DNA from: Terramyces sp. JEL0728
Taxonomy: Eukaryota; Chytridiomycota; Chytridiomycetes; Rhizophydiales; Terramycetaceae
Reading direction: 5' to 3'
Assembly: GCA_027603945.1 (NCBI GenBank)
Contig: JADIIU010000001.1
Location: forward strand, 186,001-250,000
DNA: 64,000 nucleotides
In this document: positions 11,486-23,399 of the stretch, one piece after another
Numbering within the stretch: position 1 is the stretch's first letter
Layout of the letters: the number at the start of each line of letters is the position of its first letter
The notes under the pieces: generated by a model
What the model was told of the DNA's origin: nothing
Seen by the model: the letters and a program-made list of their open reading frames with translations, nothing else
The model's database searches: none
Made by a program: the position numbers and the translations under genes

Positions 11486-13704
11486 ATGGGTTGCTGCTGC
11501 TCAAAACCAGAATTAGATGTAAATAATACTAATCCAGACAACTGAACAAGCGCCGCTATTACAGCAATCGCAGCCGCAAAGGAAATCGTATTCTAATCCT
11601 AGATTCTATTCAGTAGAGATACCTGGATCAACCAAACAAGGAGAAGGACCAGTAATCCCAACTTATACTAGGCAAGAAGGAACGTTAATTTCACCGGGCA
11701 ATTAGTAGAAACTGTTTCAGATGCTCACAATCTGCACGAAAACTTTCTGAGAGGACTGCAAAAGAGCGGTTTGTAATTCTAACGCTAGGCTACGGCGAAG
11801 GGCAGTATCTGGGACACAGATCACGAGTATCAAGGGAGGTAGGGCCATACGTGTGGGAAACGTACAATCAAATATATGCGAGAATTCAATCATTTGGAAC
11901 TGGTTTGACAAAAGTAGGTGCCACCTTTGGAACTAATATTGGGTTATTCTCCATTAATAGGACTGAATGGGTTATCGCTGAGCATGCTTGTTATATGTAC
12001 GGACTAGTTTCAATTCCACTGTACGACACACTTGGAACGGAGGCAATCATTCACATCATGAACCTAACTGAAACCAGCATTGTTGCTGCAACCAGTGATA
12101 AAGCGAAAACACTACTCGATCTGTCTGCAAACCTATCACACCTGAAATATATTATTGTCATGGACAGCGTGACAAAAGCATTGGTGGAACAAGCACGGGC
12201 TGCTGATATTACAGTTTTCAGTTTTAGAGAGATTGAAGCACAAGGAGAGAGCAGCAAGCTTCCATACGCCGAAACTAATTCCGATACTATTGCCACGATT
12301 TGCTTTACAAGCGGTAGATATATTGTAATTTAGGGACAACAGGGGCTCCAAAAGGCGTTGTTCTCAGCCATGGCAACATTTTATCGTTTGTTGGGGCAGT
12401 GGAAGCACTAGTGAGCAAAGATTTGTTTCCAAACTTTAGCAAAGATGATGTTCATATATCATACTTGCCTCTAGCACATATCTTTGAAAGACTAATGCAA
12501 GCATACATGACTTATCACGGCGGAAAGATTGGATTTTATCAAGGGGACACCAACAAGTTGCTGGACGACGTTGCAGAGCTAAAACCAACCATCTTTGCAT
12601 CAGTACCAAGGCTGTATAACAAAATCTATGATAAAGTTCAAGCAGGAATTAAAGAAAAGGGCGGGTTAGCTGAAAAACTGTACCACTACGCGTTCAATTC
12701 TAAATTAGAAGGGCTAAAGCACGGAAAACTTACGCATCCATTATGGGATAGATTGATTTTCAAAAAGATACGGGAAAAACTGGGCGGAAGAGTGAAATTC
12801 ATGATCTCTGCTGCTGCACCTATTAGTCCAGAAGTAATGTCTTTCTTGCGAATCTGCTTCTCGGCAGTGTTAATTGAAGGTTACGGCCAGACTGAAACTA
12901 CTGGGGCTACTTGTCTTGTACTCTCTATTAACCATAGTCTGTTGTCGGCGACCTGTCAACTGGTAACGTTGGCGTTCCAACTCCAAACTGTGCTGTGAAA
13001 TTAGTAGACGTGCCAGACATGAATTATACTTCTGCGGACCAGCCTTTCCCAAGAGGGGAAGTCTGTGTCAAAGGAAACAGTGTGTTTAAAGGGTACTATA
13101 AACTTGAAGACAAGACAGGTCTTACTTGTATTAACAGTCAGCCGAAACTATATCGGAAGATGGATGGTGCCATACCGGTGATATCGGGGCATGGGACGAG
13201 TATGGAAGGCTAAAAATTATTGACAGAGTCAAGAATATTTTCAAACTAGCTCAAGGTGAATACGTTGCTCCTGAAAAGTATATTTTTATTTACTAGAATC
13301 GAAATTTTGTATCAACAGCACGAAATTGTTGCTCAAGCATTCGTTTATGGCAACAGTCTTGAGTCGGTGTTAGTGGGAATACTTGGTATACTCGTTCTAA
13401 CCCAGTAATTGATGAACAGCCGTTTAAAAGATTCTGCAATGAGCACGGTTTCTCAAATAGCAGTCTGCATGAAGCCATCAGGAATCCAACGATCCTAACA
13501 GCGGTACAGAAGACTCTCGAAGGGTTTGGCAAATCCAAAGGGCTCAAAGGCTTTGAAAATGTCAAGAATTGGCACTTGACCACAGAGCCATTCTCTGTTG
13601 AAAATAACCTGCTGACTCCAACTTTCAAATTGAAAAGGCATGACGCTAAGCTAAAGTATCAGAATGAAATTGACGAACTGTACTCCCAACTTGGCAGCCA
13701 ATAA
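11486..13704 (+). CDS. FAA1: Long-chain acyl-CoA synthetase with lipid-anchor N terminus
   Basis: ATP-dependent ligase that activates fatty acids. Nine exons: 11486-11518, 11538-11651, 11672-11768, 11789-12313, 12334-12917, 12938-13118, 13142-13277, 13297-13385 and 13406-13704; introns 19-23 nt; 685 residues. Splicing restores the AMP-binding signature [13 protein letters not shown], and later motifs are [20 protein letters not shown] and [16 protein letters not shown]. The protein begins MGCCCSKPE, a strong pattern for N-myristoylation plus palmitoylation. This is unusual for the family, which normally uses a transmembrane anchor. The stop TAA is inside AATAAA. Enzyme class is certain; lipid anchoring is inference from the first nine residues. 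Confidence 0.94.
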
Positions 13705-13759
13705 ACGATTTGAACGCCATCTGGTTGGGGCGTGTTTCTTTCCATTTTTTCACAAACAA

Positions 13760-14632
13760 ATGAACGTTGATGACGAAGTATTACTGAGGGCTATTCGACG
13801 TATGAATGACCCAGAAGAGGAGCCGCAACGACACAGCGACGATAGCGAAGACGATAAATCTGACAAAGAAATTATTCAAACAGTCCCACAAAGAATCGAC
13901 AAGGACATGGAAAGATTAAATTCCGACTCTGCCCTTCGTCAACACCTGAAAATTGGTACTGCGTTTACTGGACCTAAAGGAGTTAAACAAGACTACAAGT
14001 TCCATATGCGTCAAGAACGAGCAAGAGCCAAAGAAAAGCAAGAAAAGGATTTCAATAAATTAACCAACAAAGCACTGTCATCAGGGTGGCTGCAACGCAC
14101 TCTAAAGCAGGAGGAAGAGGAAGAATTCGAAGATGAAGAGTTTTTTGAAGAGTACAACAAGAAACGCCTGGCTCAACTAGCGTCGCTCTCAAAAATCCCA
14201 CGATTTGGGAAATTGTTTGAATTGGACCAGGATAGCTTTGTAAATAGTATAGATAAAGAAACCCCTCAAGTTAAAGTGGTTATTCACTTGTACGAGAATA
14301 ATCACCAAGCATGCAGACAAGTTAATGACTTTTTCTCTCAGCTTGCAGCCAAACACACCACTGTCAAGTTTTGCAAGATTGTTTCTACTGTCGCTGATCC
14401 AGGCTTTGATCGAGTTGCATTACCGGCGATCTTGGTCTACCAAGGCGGGGAATTGAAAAACACATTGCTTCGGCTGATTGATGAAATTCCAGGATGGAAT
14501 GGGTCTGGAAGAACCACTATCAGAGACTTTGAAGAGTATTTGATGCTGCAAGGTATTTTAGAAAATACCATTGATTACAGCGATGAAGAATCTGAAAAAT
14601 CTGTTGATTCTGACGAAGAGTTTTTCACTTAA
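13760..14632 (+). CDS. Phosducin-like protein (PhLP1 type)
   Basis: Co-chaperone that helps the CCT chaperonin assemble G-protein beta-gamma dimers. Intronless, 290 residues. Helix 1 carries the phosducin motif TGPKGVKQDY, followed by a charged helix. The C-terminal half is a thioredoxin fold lacking the CxxC active site (VKVVIHLYENNHQACRQVND, PAILVYQGGELKNTLLRL). The N and C termini are acidic. The TGPKGV motif favours PhLP1 over the PhLP2 group. The ATG chosen is the first one after the acyl-CoA synthetase stop, 55 bases away. Confidence 0.88.
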   Translation: MNVDDEVLLRAIRRMNDPEEEPQRHSDDSEDDKSDKEIIQTVPQRIDKDMERLNSDSALRQHLKIGTAFTGPKGVKQDYKFHMRQERARAKEKQEKDFNKLTNKALSSGWLQRTLKQEEEEEFEDEEFFEEYNKKRLAQLASLSKIPRFGKLFELDQDSFVNSIDKETPQVKVVIHLYENNHQACRQVNDFFSQLAAKHTTVKFCKIVSTVADPGFDRVALPAILVYQGGELKNTLLRLIDEIPGWNGSGRTTIRDFEEYLMLQGILENTIDYSDEESEKSVDSDEEFFT

Positions 14633-14729
14633 TATATGGAAAGTGGATAAGATTTATCCGTAATATGCTTCGCCATGAGATATTCCTTGTAGCTGCAACC
14701 CGATGTGAACGTGTTGCATCAGTGGATTT

Positions 14730-14766
14730 ACAACAGTCATAGCAAGCAATTTGCTATGACTGTTGT
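14730..14766. repeat. Perfect 16-bp inverted repeat (hairpin)
   Basis: Arms at 14730-14745 (acaacagtcatagcaa) and 14751-14766 are perfect reverse complements with a 5-base loop. The hairpin lies between the converging phosducin-like gene and the PD-(D/E)XK-like gene. If the latter has an extra last exon, its stop codon abuts the hairpin. A 3'-end role is possible but unproven. Confidence 0.8.
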
Positions 14767-14815
14767 TACCATGCCAAAGCCTGGATATGCAGTCGGGAGA
14801 ACTATCACAGATTCC

Positions 14816-15220
14816 TTATACAATTTTATTTCCTATCGCCTTTCCAAATACAGCTCTTTCATTAGTAACTGCGGCCCATCGAACTCTGCTTTCAGGATAT
14901 CTGCACTGCCAGAAATCAGCATATTTTTTCGCTTGGATTACAACCTCCTTTCTTTTGTGAGTTCTCCTGGAGCTCACCGTGTTTCCCGTTTTCTGAAAAT
15001 CAAGCCATTTAAATTCTAGAACAAGGTACATCTTTTTGTTTCTGCTGGCATAGACCAAATCTCCAACTCCGCGATGGCTCTGTCCAGGGGCAACAAACCA
15101 GTCTCTGGCAACTAACCTCGGAGTCTTTCTTATCCAACTCGGGGGATTCTTTATAAAGTAAGTTACGAGGGACTGTTCGTTGGAGAAAAGCTTTTTCTGC
15201 TTTGTAAGGTAGTTAACCAT
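14816..15220 (-). CDS. Putative PD-(D/E)XK nuclease-fold protein
   Basis: A 134-residue protein with the signature of the restriction-endonuclease-like superfamily: GVGDLVY (acidic residue), LVLEFKWL (ExK) and KRKEVVIQAKKYADFW (Q-x3-Y helix). The ATG at 15220 is the first in frame; the frame is open further upstream without an ATG, so an undetected 5' exon is possible. The simple stop is at 14816-14818. A 20-nt intron at 14799-14818 ending GATAG could instead extend the protein by 11 residues to a stop at 14766, just beside the hairpin. The catalytic-type residues look intact. Substrate and biological role are unknown. Confidence 0.6.
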   Translation of the reverse strand: MVNYLTKQKKLFSNEQSLVTYFIKNPPSWIRKTPRLVARDWFVAPGQSHRGVGDLVYASRNKKMYLVLEFKWLDFQKTGNTVSSRRTHKRKEVVIQAKKYADFWQCRYPESRVRWAAVTNERAVFGKAIGNKIV

Positions 15221-15473
15221 GAGGTGAAGAATCGTAAACTTATCGCTACCAGCCACAAATAAATGTTTTCAGCCACCAAATGCCACTTTTAAGTGTTGCT
15301 TGTTTTTTCCGTGCCAAATGGATTGCAGTAGTTCGCCAGCGGCACCACGCGCTTCCAGCTTGCGCTCCCTAGTTCAATCCACACCTTAAAACAGCTTTCA
15401 AAAAGCAGACCAAGAAACAAAATGGCTATAATATTAGTACCGTTTATTCTCAAACTACCAACTTGAACAAAAA

Positions 15474-16424
15474 TCAAACTTCAACATCTTTAAAGTATTC
15501 GTGCAGCAATGCGCGTTTGGCAGAGATACGGTGTCCTGGAGAATAAGTAAGTAGTTGCTTGGTTAATCACAAATTACTGTCATCAAATCCCTACCATCAT
15601 CGCACAATTTAGGAAAGACGGTAGAGAACGGCTTTGGGCTCCAGTGAGGGAATGTTTCTTTAAAGTCTGGCAGTTGAGTAGATCCTGGCCAAACTTCTTC
15701 GCTTGGAGTTCCTAATATTCTAAATATTCTAAACAATTGATCAATCTCCGAATCGCCAGGGAATAAAGGGGCCTTCATAACCATTTCAGCAAAGATACAG
15801 CCTACACTCCATACATCCACTGAAGTAGAATAGAGTTTTGATCCCAACAAGACTTCTGGTGGACGGTACCACAAGGTTACAACCTAAAAGTCAGCATCGG
15901 TTACTTCATGAGTATAGCTGCGCAAAGGAACCCCAAACGCTCTCGCCAATCCAAAATCAGCCAGCTTTAGCATGCCATGCTGATCAATCAACAGATTTTG
16001 CGGCTTCAAATCCCTGTGAATGATTCTGCGCGAGTGACAGTAGCATAACCCCTTCAGCAATTGAAAAGTGTAACTCTACTATTAGCGTCTATTACCTTAA
16101 CAAGTGATGGCGAAAGGGATGTGATGCTGTCCATGTATTTCTTTAGATCCATATCCAAAAATTCAAATACCAGCCATAAGCGCTTGTCATCATGGACAAG
16201 GTCCATTAATCTGTATCAATCTACAATTACTTGACGACATTTGGATGATCCAGTTCCCTTAATAACGATATTTCTCTAATTGCAGTTGAAGGAACTCCTT
16301 CTTCTTCGGTCTCAAGTCGGATTTTCTTCATTGCGACTGTGATTCCGCTGGATTTTTGAACCCCTTTATAGACTACTCCATATGTTCCCTCCCCAATTTT
16401 TTCGTCTTGTTTGTAATTTTGCAT
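15474..16424 (-). CDS. CDK1: Cyclin-dependent kinase 1 (Cdc2/Cdc28)
   Basis: Master cell-cycle Ser/Thr kinase, 289 residues. Exons 16231-16424, 16096-16210, 15905-16075, 15578-15883 and 15474-15557; introns 20, 20, 21 and 20 nt. The Gly loop is GEGTYGVV with the Thr-Tyr pair, the cyclin-binding helix is [13 protein letters not shown], the catalytic loop [19 protein letters not shown] follows and the activation segment reads [15 protein letters not shown]. The length matches the family and the end ([12 protein letters not shown]) is complete. The upstream gene eIF4B is divergent with 269 bp between starts. PSTAIRE and overall fit point to CDK1 rather than PHO85 or CDK5. Confidence 0.96.
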
Positions 16425-16693
16425 TTGAGATTACTGAAAAATGTCCGGGAGATTGTAAGCCCATTGGTTCTACAGTAGCTCTGTATCATGAGCAGCTTCG
16501 CCTATCAGTTAAACGCTTACAGATCTCAATGTTATAGAGCAAAAAGCAAAGTCACTGGAATCTCAAACATGAAGGCCAAAAGTATCTTGCTAGTCAATAT
16601 CATAGTAGTCAGATTTGGATTAATAACAAACTCAAGATAGGAGCCAATTGCAGGCGGTAAAGAAAATTTCTGTAGAAAAAAAAGTTGACAAAA

Positions 16694-17739
16694 ATGAGCA
16701 AGAACAAGAAGCAAAATAAAGGCCAAAAAATGGATTTGGGAACCTTTCTCCAAAATGATGGTAGGATCTATGATAACGATAGAAATTGGTGGTTCATGGG
16801 CCGATGAAACTGCGGACCTCCCAACCGCCCCAGCTGCATCATTGCAAAGTAAGTGATTGTTTATTCAAGCAAACTACGACAATGTCCAATCCAGAGAACC
16901 AAGAGAAAGAGAAGCACGAGCACCAATGGAAATCCCAAATAACCCACCATACACTGTCTACATTGGTAATTTATCATACAATGTGACCGAACAAGATATT
17001 GAACGGTTTTTTGGAGATTTACATATTAAAGGAGTTCGTATGATCATGGATATGGCTACCAACAAGCCAAAAGGATTTGGATACGTTGAATTCGACGACA
17101 GAGATTCTCTCGTTGCTGCAATTGCCATGGACGGCGAATCTTTGATGAACCGTGCAGTTCGATTGAATGTTGCTGAAGGATGTACTTTTCATTAACGTAG
17201 CAAAATCTAGACCAACTCAGCAAAGATTTGAAGATGCTAAATTTACTTCAAACTGGAGAGAAAGACCAGCTGGCGATGCACCACGTCCATTCAGAGACAC
17301 TTATGCCAAAAATAGAGAAGAGTCATTTGGAAGAAGGGATGACGGAGCTCGCCCATTTGCCAGAAAGCCTGAAGCCGATTCTACTCCTTTGCCTCCAAGA
17401 GCAAAAGTAAATCCATTTGGACAAGCTGCACCTCGCGATGAACACGCAATTCAACAGGCAATTGAAGAAAGAAGAGCTGCTAGAGAATCAGAAAAGGAAT
17501 TGGAACGCAAGGAAAAGGAAGAAGACAAGAAAAAGAGCAAGTTTGTTGAGGTAAAGAAGAAGCAAGACAATGTGCCTGTTGGAACCTGGAGAAGAAAAGA
17601 GCCTGCTAATGCACGACAAAACCCAACTCCTGCCGAAGACAAACGTTATAACGCATTTGGCGGAAAGAAGGATGACAAGCCAAAAGCAAAGAAACCTACC
17701 ACCAATGTTTATGATCTTTTGCCAGAAGAAAATCAATAG
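16694..17739 (+). CDS. TIF3: Translation initiation factor eIF4B
   Basis: Stimulates the eIF4A helicase during mRNA scanning. Exons 16694-16760, 16783-16848, 16870-17181 and 17201-17739 (introns 22, 21 and 19 nt) give 327 residues. The N terminus has the eIF4B motif around KKMDLGTFLQND and SWADETADLPTAP, which is joined by splicing. An RRM follows (TVYIGNLSYNVTE, KGFGYVEF) and then a charged Arg, Glu and Lys-rich C-terminal region with KFTSNWRERP-type repeats. The gene converges on RAD51C with 14 bases between stops. Confidence 0.92.
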
Positions 17740-17753
17740 ATTTATTCCTATTT

Positions 17754-18697
17754 TTACTCCTCGTCCCTGATGCCTTCTTGTTTTATCGTGTATCTAACCA
17801 TATTCTCTTCACAGTTTGATGATTTGCACAGCCAGGCATTTCTGCACTCTTGATACCACAATAATAGTATCCTTTCTGTACAAGCATGAGCCCAGCTTTC
17901 ACCAAGCGATGGAACCAGCCGCGATCTCCCATCTTCCATTATTTTAGTAGTCATTTGATTCGTTACAACAATCTACATTAATTCAGCTTACCGCTACGTT
18001 GAATTCACACGCCAATTGACGTAACTTACTGGCAATAGTATTTAAAATCCGTGTCCGCTCCATCAAATCGCTCACAAAAGATCTGAAATGGAACGCGATG
18101 CTGTCTATTACAATTAATTTCAAAGATTCATCATACTCTAGACATTCTTGTAGCAAGTTAATGGAAGCCAATAGTTCCTGCATCGAATATATCTTTGCAA
18201 TAGTTACGTTGGTCATTATTGTTTCAAGATCGGTATCAGGCACAGATGCTTGTGCAATTTGTGAGAATCTTGAAGCCATAAAACTACCTTCTGTGTCGAT
18301 ATAAAAAGCTTTTCCATTAATCGGTGACTGTTGTACATTAGCGCATAGCTGCATACATAGCTGGGTCTTTCCTATCCCAGCTAACCCAACTATTTCAGTA
18401 ACACTTCCCAGTTTCATTCCGCCGCCAAGCATTTTGTCAATTTGCGTACTTCCAGTGCTGATTGCGAGTATATCCAATTGAAGAGCATTCCATGCTGTTA
18501 TTTTCAACTTTTTTTCGTTTATTACATGCTGCAGAAACTGTTTCTTTGCATCATCCAATTTCAAACCTGGTCAGCAAAAATATACCGGACCACCGGTCTT
18601 TCAAGTCCTTGATTGTATAGTATCCTTGCGTCTCGATTTCTTTTAATAGTTCATCGTCGATTCCAAGAGTAAATAAAGATCGCGAAGGAATGGTCAT
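17754..18697 (-). CDS. RAD51C: RAD51 paralogue, RAD51C-like
   Basis: RecA-family ATPase for homologous recombination, 301 residues. Exons 18586-18697, 17992-18566 and 17754-17972; both introns are 19 nt. The N-terminal helical domain is followed by STGSTQIDKMLGGGMKLGSV, Walker A GLAGIGKTQLC, IDTEGSFMASR, Walker B LKLIVIDSIAF and the VTNQMTTK motif completed by splicing. GGGMKLGSVTEI and KTQLCMQL favour RAD51C over RAD51 or DMC1. The start codon lies only 12 bases after the stop of the upstream same-strand gene, so its promoter or leader must overlap that gene. Confidence 0.88.
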
Positions 18698-18709
18698 GAA
18701 AAAGCAAGT

Positions 18710-19101
18710 TTATTTTGTTTCTTTTTCAAACAAGTCGACACATACTTCTTGCAGCTCACTAATCGCAGTATCATCGTCATCGGCTTTAACCTACATCAAT
18801 ACTTATTACGGATTCTTCGGATACTGTCATGTCCGAATAAAAGTTGTGCTCATACCAATAGTTTTTTCGTGGATGCAAGTAGTCTATAGTGCCTATGTTA
18901 GGAGAATGTACTTTTTTGGAGGGCCCGATAGTGAATGTCAAAATGACTCCGGTCAGCTCGTACATTTAATTCGCTGTCTGTACGGATTTGTTGATTTCCC
19001 CATTCGGTAAAATCTGGAACAATTCTCAGTTGATAGAATTTTCGTTTGAACACTTTCATTTCCGATGGTTTCGGCAAACTCAGTTTTATATTTAGATGCA
19101 T
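18710..19101 (-). CDS. Conserved-looking small protein, function unknown
   Basis: A 117-residue protein from exons 18912-19101, 18803-18892 and 18710-18783, joined over two 19-nt introns with perfect GTA...AG borders. I do not recognise the family. It is basic at the N terminus and aromatic in the middle (NYWYEHNFYSD), with a DDDD stretch and an acidic, probably helical end. There is no signal peptide or membrane segment. Its TAA is within AAATAAAC and lies 12 bases before the RAD51C start. The ATG used is the only one in frame near the 5' end. Exon joining is supported by open frame and intron consensus, not by homology. Confidence 0.6.
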
Positions 19102-19152
19102 GATTCCACATGTCACTGGATTAATGCAAAACGTCAGCGTGTTAATGATTTA

Positions 19153-20517
19153 TTAATAGTTTCTGGTGAGGAAATCACTTATGTTGATGTAAGACAAGGC
19201 AAAATCGTAGTAGACTGCTGTCAGCACAAACGCTAGAAAAGCAAACGCCGAAGACTCGGTGTCATAGATTGACAACGCGTACATTCCAAATAGATGCGAA
19301 CTTGAACCAATGGATACTCCTAGTTGCACACCGAGCTTGAATCGGAGATGCTTGTAAAAGCGATAGAGTACTGATCCAAGGATCCCGGATAGCACACTAA
19401 CAAGCCCGCATAGTCCAGGTTCAGCACCAACGAATCCTGCATCTCCAACCGCGATGGGAGTAGGGATATTTTTGAAAACTAGCACTTTAGCCACGCCAGG
19501 AGAAACGTGCAGTAAGTTACAAACTATGACGATAAACGTTAGATTAAAGACGGACATTAGGAGGCAGCCTCCAAACAGAGGCAAGAATTTGGATACCCAT
19601 AGTTTCTTTTTCGCATAAACCGGAAAACAAAGACACATCACAGTAACATTCAAAAAATACACTAGTACATCCCCGACTGTAGTGTAACTTGCAATGTGTT
19701 TCACGGCAAACTTGTCCCCGCTGAAAAACAATGTCATGACATCAAAGTACGATTTGTTTGTTATCAAAGCAAGCAAGTACACAAATAAATATCCCGCAAG
19801 TGTAGTAATAATAGTTGGATGGAACAAAACCGACATGAATGGCGATATTTCAAATATCATGATCTGGATTTTCCAAAAACTCTTGTAGAATAACAAGAGT
19901 GAAAACAGCAGAGTAAACTGGAGCGAAAAGTATTCGACCGTGGAATTTGGCGGTGCGCAATAGAGAGTGAGGAGCGATACCACAAAGAAAAAAAGCAGAA
20001 CAGAAATCAAATATTCGTACGACTTTAGCAGGTTTGAAACTAATTTGCGGACAAACCGCATCTTCTTTGGAGTGTGCTGAATATCGTCTTCAATTTCAAC
20101 GTCGACCGATACTACCTCCATTTGCGGTTCTGTGTGGGGTAGAGCTAAAAACGGATAAACCGCAAGACCTCCTAGAATCATATTGATTGGCACGCCTAAA
20201 GCTATAATCCCTATTGCTTTATAAATATCACTAGGCTCCAGATAAATCAGATATTTCGGTATGGTTATCAGTGCTGGAATGTAATACATTTGAAAATATG
20301 AGAATAAAAAGTTTCCTGCCGGTGATATAAATGCCATCATCCTGACGAATACAGTGTTGCAATAGGTGTCCATAAGATAAAAAAATATAATAAGGAGTGT
20401 CAAAGCAAATCCTGCGACTGGCAGATGGAGGTTCAGGAGATTGCTGATCTCATTTATTGCTTCGAATATCAGGATGAGTATCGGTAATCCTGCCAGTATT
20501 AGAGTTGCTTCTCCCAT
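19153..20517 (-). CDS. LrgA-LrgB fusion membrane protein (PLGG1-like)
   Basis: Intronless, 454 residues, about twelve hydrophobic segments. The N-terminal half resembles LrgA (HLPVAGFALTLLIIFF). The C-terminal half has the LrgB core (KNIPTPIAVGDAGFVGAE, SGILGSVLYRF). Fused LrgAB proteins occur in fungi and, as the glycolate/glycerate transporter PLGG1, in plants. Here it may export or exchange a small organic acid across an inner membrane, which is inference. A cytosolic acidic loop (VDVEIEDDIQHTP) separates the halves. The ATG at 20517 is the first in frame. The stop TAA merges with AATAAA. AP-1/Gcn4-like sites lie about 180-210 bp upstream. Confidence 0.82.
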   Translation of the reverse strand: MGEATLILAGLPILILIFEAINEISNLLNLHLPVAGFALTLLIIFFYLMDTYCNTVFVRMMAFISPAGNFLFSYFQMYYIPALITIPKYLIYLEPSDIYKAIGIIALGVPINMILGGLAVYPFLALPHTEPQMEVVSVDVEIEDDIQHTPKKMRFVRKLVSNLLKSYEYLISVLLFFFVVSLLTLYCAPPNSTVEYFSLQFTLLFSLLLFYKSFWKIQIMIFEISPFMSVLFHPTIITTLAGYLFVYLLALITNKSYFDVMTLFFSGDKFAVKHIASYTTVGDVLVYFLNVTVMCLCFPVYAKKKLWVSKFLPLFGGCLLMSVFNLTFIVIVCNLLHVSPGVAKVLVFKNIPTPIAVGDAGFVGAEPGLCGLVSVLSGILGSVLYRFYKHLRFKLGVQLGVSIGSSSHLFGMYALSIYDTESSAFAFLAFVLTAVYYDFALSYINISDFLTRNY

Positions 20518-20693
20518 TGGATTTTTTTTCAAGTTTGGGTGACGAGTTTCGGAAATTAGCGGCAGACTCTAGTGCATCCGCGCAATGCGGAAGACGGGGC
20601 GGCTTGCAACCAGCCTGGGGTTTACTGTCAAGTATGTTGAACTATACAGTTTGTTAGTACCAATTATTCTTGCGTTCGGGATGAAAGCATGTC

Positions 20694-20729
20694 TGATTCA
20701 TTGTGACACAAATGATTCAGAGTGACTCA
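20694..20729. promoter_or_regulatory. Cluster of AP-1/Gcn4-like sites
   Basis: TGATTCA at 20694-20700, TGATTCA at 20713-20719 and a consensus TGACTCA at 20723-20729 fall within 36 bases. They sit upstream of the minus-strand LrgAB start (20517) and just downstream of SEC23. The match is to the bZIP motif TGASTCA; binding is inference. Confidence 0.45.
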
Positions 20730-20753
20730 TTTCAGTATGACCAATTTTATTTA

Positions 20754-23208
<2,455 letters not shown>

Positions 23209-23399
23209 TTGCTTTTCAGGGAAAAATTTAGATGGTGCAATTTTATTGGGCCACGCTTTGATATCGGAAATTTAACACCAGCCAGCTGTTTGTCTAATAC
23301 TATCATGAAGTATTTTGGGGTTCCTATGTGTTTTATTTTGTTGTATGCTGTTGTCAGCCCAGTGATTTTCATCAGCAGGCTTGAATATTTTTTTTACAA

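Noticed and set aside
15289..15477. 62-codon minus-strand frame between CDK1 and the nuclease-like gene
   Set aside because: It lacks an ATG, has no motif and lies in an ordinary spacer.
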